From positions 930,001-994,000 of the forward strand of contig CP087218.1 of the NCBI GenBank assembly GCA_020912385.1: a stretch of DNA of 64,000 nt, read 5' to 3'. Under the pieces are notes generated by a model. That model ran no database searches. It was not told where the DNA came from and worked only from the letters and a program-made list of their open reading frames with translations. The translations under genes and the position numbers were made by a program. The stretch's first letter is position 1; each line of letters opens with the position of its first letter. Positions 1 through 9,992 of this stretch are shown piece by piece. Source of the stretch: Neofusicoccum parvum (lineage: Eukaryota > Ascomycota > Dothideomycetes > Botryosphaeriales > Botryosphaeriaceae).

Positions 1-488
1 GAGATTCTGAGAATGACGCTTATTGGTTTCCAGAGCTGAGACTCGAATTATTTTCCTGTGGGAGTATCTCTCCTGCCGTTGAATATGTTTATCTAATCTA
101 ATCTACTATTGTGCTCATGCCCCCACATGGAAGTCCATCTGACGTCTTCGAATTTTGCATGTGTTTCCTACCCGCTTCATGAGAGGACAGTCGACGAACA
201 CCGTCGTCATTGGTACAGATGGGTGCCGTAGGCGATATTTAGCGCGAAGAAGGTGGCAGCCAACAGCGTAATCAGATTCGGCCATGGGCAGCTGAGGCAT
301 CTCTTTGGATGGTTTATTACATTAAGCTCGTCAAGAGTAGTTCGCGCCAGCCGTCAGCTACGGCCACCTGGAGTTGGACCGCATGTTCAGTCAATTGCCA
401 GGATCTGACGTAGTGCCGCTCATCCGGATACTGATTGGGCAAACGCAGTGTAGGAGTAGCGTTGACCTTCGATCAACCAGCTCTGCAT

Positions 489-490
489 CA

Positions 491-521
<31 letters not shown>
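489..521. repeat. CAG microsatellite
   Basis: An interrupted CAG trinucleotide run with one AAG in the middle. It makes poly-Gln, poly-Ala or poly-Cys in overlapping frames, which accounts for several long but unconvincing open frames here. Confidence 0.9.
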
Positions 522-893
522 GAGTTACCTCCTCGATCGACTTGGCTATTTTGCGCACATATGCCGCGAAGTCGCACATGCCACGCATCTTCTGGTTCGG
601 GAAGGAGGGCGGACCACAAGCCCGATTGTGTGACCGGCGTTCGATCTTCGCTGCTGTGGAGCTGCCAGCTGCCGGAATGTTTGACGAGGTGGCTTCTTGA
701 GCGGGTGGGGTTGTGCGCCTTTCTCCGTCTTGGAAGTAATTCGGTCTTTGGCAACACAAGATCGGCTACGCACAGAAAACAAGAAGCAGCGGTCGTCCTC
801 CTCTTTTTCCCGTGTCACGCGTCGACATCACCGGTATTCCGTACCGCCGTTCGGTACGAGTTTCTCGCGATCTGCCGCCGCCAAGGCCTGGCT

Positions 894-1543
894 TCAATCC
901 CATCCCGCGGCCCAGCAACTGCCCTCGTAGTGGTAGGGGTAGTGCCAGCCCCTTCTTCCCTGGCATGTGAAGACGCCGCAGACGAGGCAGAAACTGGTCA
1001 GCAGGTTTGCGGGAGATGTTCTATGATCGCAAGAATCTGTCCCGCTCCGAAAAATCCCGATATGGTCCCAGTAACGAAGTTGCCAGATCACCTCAAGTTT
1101 GTGTGCTCCTCCAGCTCACTGAGTGTAAGAATGTAGCGCCGCGATAGCGGACAGTGCGTTTCTGCACTTCCAATCGAGCTGATTATATCGCAAGTATTTC
1201 GCATAGTCCGCCGTCGCAGCAGCGTTCCCAAGATATTCTACCGCCTTTGCGGCGAAGTACCCGGTCGATTCGGAAGCTATTGTAACAAGTCCACACGTGG
1301 GGTTGTGAAGCATTTGCTTGGGTCGCAAATATGCAGTCGGAAATCCCCACAAAGTCCACTCGGACCAATGGTTCTACTCCCTATCAAAGTATGCGTGTAT
1401 CTCAATAATTTTCGAAGCAGCCTCATTGGAAGCTTTGAAGTTTCGAAAGCGAGTTGTGCTACACAAAATACGGTATATTTATTTTGAGCTCCGTTGTCAT
1501 TCCAACAATCACCAGTAAAGATTCCATCTTGCTGTATCTCCAA
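894..1543 (-). pseudogene. possible decayed GT10 (fucosyltransferase-like) gene fragment
   Basis: Two or three minus-strand frames read in turn look protein-like but are broken by stops and frame changes. Around 1440-1500 a segment contains LAFETSK, which resembles the [L]AFENS motif of GT10 glycosyltransferases. Around 1160-1290 an open stretch contains YFAAKAVEYLG followed by DYAKYL, which resembles the 'FASPKxLAxYL...Y..Y' region near the GT10 C-terminus. Around 980-1010 a Cys-x2-Cys (FCLVCG) sits where that family ends in a Cys pair. The N-terminal half is absent, because the reading stops next to the tRNA gene at 1548. Family membership is inferred from remembered motif order only. An intron-rich functional gene, or chance, remain possible. 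Confidence 0.25.
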
Positions 1544-1547
1544 GCCT

Positions 1548-1620
1548 GCCCGGCTAGCTCAATCGGTAGAGCGTGAGACTCTTAATCTCAAGGCTGCGGG
1601 TTCGACCCCCGCGTTGGGCT
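1548..1620 (+). tRNA. tRNA-Lys (anticodon CTT)
   Basis: A full cloverleaf can be drawn. The acceptor GCCCGGC pairs with GTTGGGC with two G-U pairs. The D-arm carries the A-box consensus. The anticodon stem TGAGA/TCTCA encloses the loop CTCTTAA, with anticodon CTT at 1581-1583. The T-arm is GCGGG-TTCGACC-CCCGC and contains a perfect B box. There is no intron and CCA is not encoded, as expected for a nuclear tRNA. It decodes AAG. Confidence 0.96.
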
Positions 1621-3059
1621 CAATTCCCAATCTTTTTGTTTTGCCCTCTCTACGAGAGGTGGTGGCTGTGGGGAGCCGGTGTTAAATTTTTTGCGTGGCG
1701 GGGAAATTTACGTGGTCCCTCGGCGAAAAACTACCGCGAACGACAGTGGAAAAGCGCGGGGTACGTGCTAATCTATCAGTGCGGCCGATAAAGCATTCTA
1801 AGCACCGCAACAGTTTATTTTAGCGACAGGAAATGCTGCATGTGAGGTTGAAGCTCTGAGGACAAGAAGGTATGCTTCGATTGATTAGAAGGAAGAAAAA
1901 AAGCTCGTGAGACTCTTGTATGGCGTTGTGACGTTGTGCAAGTTTTGTTGGTGAAAAGTAGGAATAATTCTATCTGGCAACACTTCATTGCAGCGCACCA
2001 AATTACATGATCCATCATCACCGACAATTAATCTCATTCACACATCATAATGCTTGCAAGGCACAAAGGAAGAACACAGTTCAATTTAAGCTGTTGCTGA
2101 GTAGAAGTGTCTCTCGTCACTCACAACTCCACTGCCATTCTCATGAGTCATCCCCTACCCACGAAATAAACAATCACGTATGCGAAGTTGTATGTAGGTG
2201 GCACCTGTCACAAAGAACAAGTCTTAGTTGCTTCTCTCCTATTCCAGGTCTGGCTCGCGCCAAGTACGTCTCCGACTGATGCATATGGACTTCCAATCAA
2301 CACTCAGCGCGAAGGACCTTGGGTAAGTGACGGAACTTTATGGGCTGCACAAGTGGGTTCAGGGTCCGCAACCTGACGGGTCGAGTCCTCCGGTCTCGGA
2401 GTCTTTCTCAACTAGACTCTACAACGAAGCCGTCAGCGTCGACTTCGATGCTATCAGTGGCCGGGCCACGCCGCCCAGCACAACGACACGCTCGGCAAAC
2501 CAGACTGGACCGCCATCACTCGCACTCTGATCTGGCGAGTCCATCTTCCATCTTCCGTAATCTTGTTTTCAAAGCCCACTGATGGCAACATCGGATCAGA
2601 ACGGAGGTGCCAGCCCGGACGCTGAATTTTCTACTGTGGAGATGTGACAGCGCCGACTAGCGGGCTGCCAACACATGAACACAAACATATACTGCTAGAA
2701 AGCTGATAATGCTAATGTGGGTAGGGCTTACCTTCATACGTAGCTGTGACCTCAGCAACAACGCAAAGAACCAATGCCTCGTCGTCCGCCTCTCAGGACG
2801 CCTTGACAGCCCCGAGCCTGCAGTGGACTGACGAGTCTGGTGTCGTTCTGATGAAGGCATTAGCGACATGCTATTTATAGTTTGAAACCTTCGCTTACTG
2901 GAAATATATATATGTGAATTTACCCAACCAAGCCAATGTGAGGGCTCTCGATCACGAGCGAGGGATATATCCTCCGAGCTGATCCAATTTCCACAAGACC
3001 TGTCGGATATGCTCTCTATGTTCCTTGAGTGTACGGCTGAAGATAGATTAGGCAGGCGC
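1621..3059. other. intergenic, no gene seen
   Basis: Only short, overlapping, non-conserved open frames are present, and I recognise no protein. The stretch after the tRNA starts with a T-rich run that could terminate Pol III. The rest holds no convincing repeat or promoter. Confidence 0.6.
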
Positions 3060-3103
3060 GTGGATCGCGGTCCTGGAAAGGCAATCCACGGACCGCGATC
3101 CAC
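3060..3103. repeat. perfect 14-bp inverted repeat (hairpin)
   Basis: GTGGATCGCGGTCC at 3060-3073 is exactly complementary to GGACCGCGATCCAC at 3090-3103. The stem continues inward as TGGA/TCCA past a single bulged base and leaves a 7-nt loop, giving 18 paired positions in 44 nt. No T-run follows it, so it does not look like a simple terminator. The region is non-coding. Confidence 0.85.
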
Positions 3104-3276
3104 CATGATCAATCAATCAGCATACACTCATCACCGACAATGAGTATCACGATCCCATTGTCTATCAATGGCGGCCAAGAGGTCCAAGTCCCAATGGGTA
3201 CCCCAGGGCCCCAGTCGGGCATCACCGGTGATCCCCGACCATTCCCCCAGCTTAGCCACCCCGCGTACCGTAGCTT

Positions 3277-3396
3277 CATGGGTAGTTGAAGAATTCGTCC
3301 GGACGCAAGCGCGGAGCGAAAGGAATACTAAATCCATTCGGAGGGATGCTGCAAGCGCCCACGTGTGGAGTCGTTTCTAACAATTTCCGAACCGAT
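3277..3396 (-). mobile_element. MITE-like foldback element, copy A (left end lost)
   Basis: The left arm is GGTAGTTGAAGAATTCGTCC (3281-3300) and the right arm carries CATTCGGAGGGATGCTGC, the degenerate complement. The arm continues outward as CCCACGTGTGGAGT and then CCGAACCGAT, which also ends copy D at 37456-37464. The loop matches copies C and E when read on the minus strand, so the copy is inserted in reverse. The outer left arm cannot be found, so the copy is truncated on that side. Confidence 0.7.
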
Positions 3397-4673
3397 AGGG
3401 TAGAATGCAGGCAATAAAAGCCGCCGAATCACCAACGGTACGTGCTAGACATCATCTGCGTAGTAGCGAGGAACGTAGAAAGTTGAGATAATTGGCAGGG
3501 GAGTATGGCTAGAGGCGATTAGTGGCAGCTAAGGGAGCTCGGCAGTTGGTTCACGCCGGAGATGGAAGAGTCCCACGGTGCGGCCGCCGACACCCGGAAC
3601 GAGTAGCACGATAATGGAAAAGGCCAACACAGGAAGCTCGTAGGGGTACTAACGGCCGTACCGTGAAGTAGTATATAGAGAATGACGAGACTTGCAAAAA
3701 TGAGATACATAGAAAGTGGAGCAGACGGGAGTAAAGAGAGGAGAGTCGCTCTCCATCACCCAGAAAGCGGGCGGATGGTGTATATCCCTTCAAAGCGGCA
3801 GAGGTAGCAGCAGCAGCAGCAGCATCCTATCCACCATGCCAGCCGCCGTCTTTCTCCAGCCGTGCATACCCGCTGCCTGTACCAGCGCAAAGGCCGCCTT
3901 TGCCGGTCTCCGCAATCACACGTATCAGTGCCGCAGGCCAGAACGGCCTTCCTCACATCTCCACCGCCAGCCAGCCAACCAGCTCTCTCAGGCCCACACA
4001 GCCCCTCAATCTCTAGCCGGTGCGCTAACGCTACCTCGCGGATGCAGACCTACAATCTGCATCCCGGTCTCTCTCAGAAAGCGCAAAGCGGCCGGAGGAA
4101 ATGACTCAAGGAGCAGAGCAAACGGTAGCCGGCGTTGAGGCGGGCAAAGGGAATGTGAGGCGCGCATCTGGCCTGGGTCTCTATACGAGGGGTTGGCGGG
4201 CAGCTGCAGTAGCACCTTGTGTACGGCGCCAGGTGGGGTGGACGAGGGAACAGGCGCGTTGCTCTGTGCGTCGCCGAAGACGCTGTGGCCAGTGTGCGGC
4301 GGCCAGCGCTGCCATTGGCCAGCGGAGCGGAGGGCCTGTCCGGCGCTAAGCTTCTCCGCAGCACCTCAGCTCATCCTCCACGTCGCACAACATCGTCAAC
4401 ATCACCACCCAGCACAAAGCCATCGAACATTCATCGTTATCCTGCCTTAGTTCGTAGCTGATTCGGTCCAAAGAATCGTGGCTAAAGTCTGTACTACGAA
4501 AGGAAACTTGTGGTGCCTCCTCAACGTCTGCCGCTACAGACCGTGTGAAATCATGAGAAAGGCCCGGAGAGATGAACATGGACAGAGAATGAAAGAAACC
4601 GCCATGCTAGAAGATAGCACTGATCCTCCCGCAAGTGATGAGCATGCAAAGCCTCAATGCTTCGGCCCCGCCT
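3397..4673. other. intergenic between repeat copy A and the CAP gene
   Basis: No gene is recognised. An (AGC)6 microsatellite lies at 3806-3823. The 4.0-4.35 kb part is GC-rich with overlapping spurious frames on both strands. The final 300 bases probably include the 3' UTR of the CAP gene. Confidence 0.55.
3806..3823. repeat. (AGC)6 microsatellite
   Basis: Six perfect AGC units in intergenic DNA. Confidence 0.9.
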
Positions 4674-5838
4674 TTACACGATGACCGGCGGCCTGTTCTG
4701 CGGCTGGCCGACGTTCTGCGCATAAGCTCCCAGCACGTTGCCTATTTCACCCGTTAGTACCGAATCTCTCTGTACATCTCCAAGAAACTGACCTGGCGTC
4801 TTGTAGTTGCACACCGTCAGCCAACTGTTGAAGTAAGTGTTCGAGATGCCGTTAGGGCAGGTTTGGTCGTTCGGACGGCATCCAGATACGCCAGGACAGA
4901 ATACCTCAGCACATCCGACCTCTTTCGAAGCGGCCCAGATGACCTGGGTGAAGTGGCTGTAGCGCTCCCAGGTTGAATCGCCATCCGCCATGTCCTTCGG
5001 AGTCGCCTGGCCATAGAAGTTGAAGAAGCTGAATTCCGAGTTGTACCAGCCATTGGTGATTCCCGCCTTAATGTCGCTCTTCTCGGTAGAGATCAAAAGG
5101 TTCTGACCGTAGTTGCCGCCGTCGAAATCCCTACATTCGCCGTCAGTTCGCTAATCCCAAGTCAAGGGCGCCTGTTGAGACTTACATGAAGTGACTGAAG
5201 TTGCAGTTGCTGGCCACCAATAGAGCACTGTGGAAGAGATCCTTCGACCACTTGATGTCAGGGGCGCTGTGGTTGCGACGATGAATGTTGTGAGAATCCA
5301 GGACGTCCTGACAAAACTGGGGATCGTCGGGGTGAAGGTCTTGACAGCTGTCGGCATTGGGAGCCTGGGCGACATACGACGGGGCGGGGGCCTGGACTTG
5401 CTTCGACTTGAGGGTGATGGTCACGAGAGAGCCAGTCTCAGCGAAGAGGCCAGGGCCCTCAGTCGGGGCAGTGAGGGCGGGCTTGGGGGTCTCGAAGCTG
5501 CTGGTGGAGGTGGTCGAAGCCGGATCGAAAGTCCAGGTACCAGTGACAGTACCCTTGCCGAGCGTGATGACGTGATGCTCCGAAATGGAGGGGAGAGGCG
5601 AGACAGGAAGAGGCTGCCACGACGAGTAGGGAGCATTGACCGAGGACGGAACGCGCTGGCCACCAACGGTGACGACCTGAGTGACGACGTGGACGTTGGG
5701 CTGCGGGACGGTGGACGCAGGAGCCTGGGCAGCAGTGACGGTGACAACCTGGACGGCGTTGACAGTGCGGGTGACGATGGCGGGAGCGGCCATGACTCCA
5801 GCAGCCAGACCGCCGACGAGCAAAGCCGAGAAGCGCAT
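4674..5838 (-). CDS. secreted CAP/PR-1 (SCP) domain protein
   Basis: I assemble three exons: 5838-5186, 5130-4793 and 4741-4674, giving 352 aa. A signal peptide (MRFSALLVGGLAAGVMAAPA) leads into a Thr/Val/Pro-rich linker of about 160 residues, probably cell-wall associated. The CAP domain covers about residues 183-345. It has the opening HNIHRR, the CAP signature HFTQVIW and the second signature VCNYKTPGN. Intron 1 (5131-5185) has a GTAAGT donor. Intron 2 (4742-4792) has GTCAGT, TACTAAC and TAG, and is 51 nt long without a stop, so it also reads through in frame. Removing it restores the canonical 'NYKTPGNVLG' ending. CAP proteins are extracellular and several fungal members (the Pry family) bind sterols or fatty acids. 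That role is inferred from the family only. Confidence 0.93.
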
Positions 5839-8311
5839 GTTGGCTTGGCGAAGAGTAGAATCTGAAAGGACTGAAGTTGCGTGTTAGGGTGAACTGGAAA
5901 AGAGCTTGGGCGAGGCGACTGATGCTGGCCAAGGAGCACACGCGCAGCGAGGTATTTATGCAGAGAAGGAGTGAATCAAGGGACCATAGAATGAGGCAAA
6001 AGGACGCAGAGGAGTAGGACGGTGGATTCAGTGAGGTAGGGCAGGGCAGCGGTGGTGTCGACTTACGTGGACGGCTTCTCAAGCGCAGCGAGAAAACCTA
6101 GGGTGTACGACCGAGGCGCACGAAGGAAGGAAGGAGCGAATGGAAGAAGAGAACGTCAGGCGAACCGGAAGTTCCAAGAGAGTGTGGTTGGGGAGGAAGA
6201 AGAAGAAGAAGAGAGGAGGAGCACGCGGTGCGCCAGAAGAAATAGGCGGCCAGGCGCGATGCTCGCTTAGCGACGACCCTTGGGCGTGCCTTCCTGTTTG
6301 GGCGGGCGCGAGAGGCACAGCGGCGGCACAGCAACAGCAGTGGGCGGCAAGCGGCGGGAGGGCGGCGGGCGGCGGGCGCTCCGCGGGGGCTCGAACAGCG
6401 ACGACACGAGACACGGCATCCGCGGCGACCATCCGGCAGAGCCTCCGGTTTATACATGCGCGTGCGGCGCCGACGGCTTGGGTCGACGCTGGGCTTGCGG
6501 ATCACTGCGAGGACGAAGCATGCGCTGCGTGTTTGGAGCCCCTTGGCAGCACCCACGCCCGCCGCCGCCGCGCGCTCGAGTAGGAGCACAACCTCCACTG
6601 GAGCGCACATGTTTGATTAAGCTTCTCCGGGGCGGGAGCGTCGTTTGCTGCTTGGGCGTGTCTTGCCGCAGGCGCGCGCGCGCTGGCGCCGGTGTCAGCA
6701 CCCGCTGCGCGCTGCGGATATCAACACCAGGGGGCCCGCTGCCCTACGGCTCCGCCGCGTGCGCTGATTGGCCTCGACGCCGCTCAGCCCTGGCTCCGTG
6801 TTGCCCTCATCTCGGACCGGCGCGCTGTTCCTGCAGCTGAGGGCCGTGCTCTGCATCCTTCGCTGGCCTGCGCTGCATCGCCCGCGGCCCCTCTACATTT
6901 TGCGCGGCTTCTTGACGCCACCTTGCACGGCCAGCAGCGCAGCGGCACAGACACGGCGGCAGCCTCGACCTCCGCAGCAGATCCGCCGGCGTCGACGCGG
7001 GCGCGGCGCACGTTGCACGCATGCGCGGCCCAGCGTGTTACTGGGGAGACGGGCAGAATGCACTTCATTCGCTGCGCTGGCGACTGTTCGCCAGGCGGCA
7101 CGACGGGATAAGCTCATGCGCGGCATCAGCATGACGTCGCAGCCGCGGCCATGCAAGGCGCTGTGCTGCGCAGAAGGACGCGTGATCTTGCTGTCCACGT
7201 CCCGGGCGTCGGCGGCGCAGAAGTGGCCTCTCACCTCTCACGAGGACGTGCCCTGGGCAGGCGACGCCGTTCCCTTGGATGCTGAAACAGCGCGGTCCCC
7301 GCATTCCTCATTGCCAGGACGCCAAACGCTGCCGCAGGTGAAACAGAAAGGGAAGGGCAGCCGTGGTTGCACAGACTTGCGACATCAACACCATTGGCCG
7401 CCCGCGCCGCTCCAACGCTGCTGACAGCACACAGCCGCGTCCGCGAAGCGCCTCAGACGTGCAGTACGAGCGTTTTCGTCGCATCCTCGCACCCGCCATG
7501 CGTGGCGGCCTGGAACAAGCAACGCGCTCTCGGCTGATCCGCTCTGGACTTATCGGCGACAGCAGCGCTGGCACTGCATTCCTCCCGCTGTCCTGACTGC
7601 CTCAGCCTTCCGCGCCATGCTCACTCGAACACTATACAGCCCGACAGCTCGTTTCACGGACCGTGGCCTCAACAGCCTGTTTGCAGACAAGACACGGGGC
7701 GGCATGGCTGCTACTGGCTGCCGGTGCAGATCCTTCACACTACATCGTGCGCTCTGAAAAGCTTGACATGGGCTTCGTAGATCCGGACCGCTCGATCTTG
7801 GCTGCTTTGCTGCGCAGAAATGGATGCTCGAGGCACCGCAACCCATGCCCGAGCCTCTCTGGTTCTATTGATTCCACGTGTTGTCCCGGCCGTGCTTAAT
7901 ATAACGAATTCTTGCATTATCGTCGCTACCAGAAACCCGAGTGTCGCCCCACAACACACAGACTGTTCACCCGCAGCCACTTCATCCGCAATTACGGGTA
8001 GCTGTGCAGCAATCTGGAACTGCTCCGGGCAGTTGGTTGCACAGGCCCCACCATACCGGCCAAACGTCTCAGAATCTAGCTAGCATTATCTCAAAGGAGA
8101 TTTGTCAGTCCACCAGCACCGCTTTCGAAACCCACGCTTAAGTAAGCTGAGAAGGGAAGTCGGCGAGGCACTCAGCTGCCTGAATCCATTGCGCCAAGGA
8201 ATGGAGCAAAGGAACCTTCATCATACATTTCGACGAGGCTCGTGACATTCCCCTGAGCATCTTGCATGAGAATTTGGATGGGCTTGCGTGAGGTGTTGCT
8301 TTCTGGGGGTA
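5839..8311. other. long GC-rich intergenic region upstream of the CAP gene
   Basis: About 2.5 kb with many overlapping frames on all strands (6.0-7.9 kb), rich in Arg, Ala and Pro with no recognisable domain. This is the usual shadow of high GC content. A purine-rich run (GAA)n lies near 6197-6212. I see no convincing gene. It may hold long UTRs or a non-coding RNA. Confidence 0.5.
5953..5959 (-). promoter_or_regulatory. TATA-like box of the CAP gene
   Basis: ATAAATA on the minus strand, 115 nt before the ATG at 5838. Confidence 0.45.
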
Positions 8312-8467
8312 CATGGTCGGTCCGCAAAGTTCTGCAACCTCACACATGGGCAGTTGAACCATTCGTCTAGACGCACCTTTGCAATGGAAGAAATACCGAC
8401 CCCATCTGCATGAATGACTCAATTGCCCACGAAGGCATGTACGCGTTGCAGTGCGATTCTAGCCGAC
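8312..8467 (-). mobile_element. MITE-like foldback element, copy B
   Basis: The left arm runs from GGTCGGTCCGCAAAGT through TTCTGCAAC to GGGCAGTTGAACCATTCGTC. The right arm mirrors it with GCATGAATGACTCAATTGCC, then CGTTGCAGTGCG and ending GCCGAC. TA dinucleotides abut both ends (8310-8311 and 8468-8469). The loop aligns with copies C and E when read on the minus strand. It is intergenic, on the 3' side of the sacsin-like gene. Confidence 0.8.
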
Positions 8468-9992
8468 TACGCAGGAGGCTCGGCTGTGAGATATTCGACA
8501 ACGCGGGAAGCCGTGGCCTCCACATTTTAGAGCGCAACAGTATCATTCGTGCTCGCACTCGCTTTCAGGGTCCTTCGTGAGCGGAGGCAAAGAGAGTGCC
8601 TATGTGTCTTGCGCTTTTTTTTTTTTTTTTCAAGTGCGGTCCTGCGCCCTGAAGACTTGACTTATGTAGCCCCTGAAAGAAGGCATCGAAAGTGACTACC
8701 CATGAAGAGTTGAGTGAACAACAAGAAACGCTCCATACTAAGCATCGCCCCATAGTCAGCATTCAGCGAGAGCTTTTCGGTAGCGCCATCCTTCACCACG
8801 CCGATGACAGATGCGGTCAGACGTACCTGCGTCAGCGGCATCTCCCGCAAGCACACTTTCTTGTGTGACCAGCCCGCTTACTCAGGCAGAACGATCAAGA
8901 TCTCGACCGCACCTCAGCCATCATGTGAGCGCCTTTCACCACTACAGCGTCCTTGGACCGTTACATAGCCGTAAGCTAACAAGGCCCCAAAACATCAACA
9001 TAATGCGCATATCAGGCACCGTGCCTCGCCTTCCTACCCACCATCCCCCATCTTTCCAAGCCTTTGCACCCTTCCGTCCAGAAAAGATCCCCTTCGCATC
9101 CACCTCGCTACACTACCGCCTCGGAGACTCCGTAGATCGCGGCGTTCGCAACCCACACAACCACTCTTCCTCGCCAGCAGACAAAGAACCCCTCACCCAC
9201 CACCATCGCACGAGCCCCCCCTCCCTCGCCGCTGCTGCTGTCTCACCAAGCCGCCCACCACACATAGCTCACGTACGAGCCTTTCCCACCCCCACACCAG
9301 CTTCTGTCCCACCACCACGCCCTCATCCCGCGCGGTCACATGGAAACCCTCAGACAAGGCCTGCCTGCCTGGAGATCCAGCCTCCTCCAGACACCAACGT
9401 GACAGGACGCCACGGCCTGCCATGTGGCACAGCTGCCGTCTGACGGTCTATGCGGCGGCGCGGTGCTGTGGCGCACGGCGCAGGACGTAAGGCGCAATGG
9501 CGGTAACGGCGAGGGCTCGAAAGTCTGGGCCTTGGGATGCGTGAATGTTTACGTATGGGTTTGACGCAACGTTCAGACCAGTTTCACATAAGGGAGCTGG
9601 TTGGGTTTCGACTTTGAAGAAAAACGTTGTCTCTGTCTACCTAGACTCTGCTTGCCTTGCCGTAACATCTTCTCTCTGCCTGGTGTACTGTACAGCGTAT
9701 CCTTCGTCTAATCTAATGCACCTACTAGCAATGCAAAACGCAGAAAAGCTACGAGGGAAACTCGACTATGCAAGAGCAAAACGCAATCTGCTTGAACAAA
9801 AATGAAGGCCAACCCAAGCGAAAGTAGCGAAGAGGAGAGAAACGGAGGAGTCTACAAATATATGCGAGCAGGAACAGCCAGGACCAGAATTACAGCCCAT
9901 CATCGCCACATGTTCATCTACATCATCCCGCTGCCTCTAAACGCCATACCAAACCGTCCAACCGCGTCCCGCTCCTCCCTTTCACCACACAC
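8468..9992. other. intergenic 3' of the sacsin-like gene
   Basis: A T16 homopolymer lies at 8615-8630. A proline/histidine-rich frame at 8811-9443 has low complexity and no recognised domain, so I do not call it. The last few hundred bases should be the 3' UTR of the minus-strand gene. Confidence 0.5.
8615..8630. repeat. T16 homopolymer
   Basis: Sixteen consecutive T in intergenic DNA. Confidence 0.9.

Noticed and set aside
435..1136. 233-codon frame with poly-Gln
   Set aside because: It is created by the CAG microsatellite and GC-rich sequence. It has no domain, and overlapping frames on both strands are equally open.
6052..7900. Many 60-220-codon frames on both strands
   Set aside because: Arg/Ala/Pro-rich, mutually overlapping and without domains. 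This is the effect of high GC content, with few chance stop codons.
8811..9443. 210-codon Pro/His/Ser-rich frame
   Set aside because: Low complexity, no domain, no clear promoter or homology clue. Too weak to call a gene.
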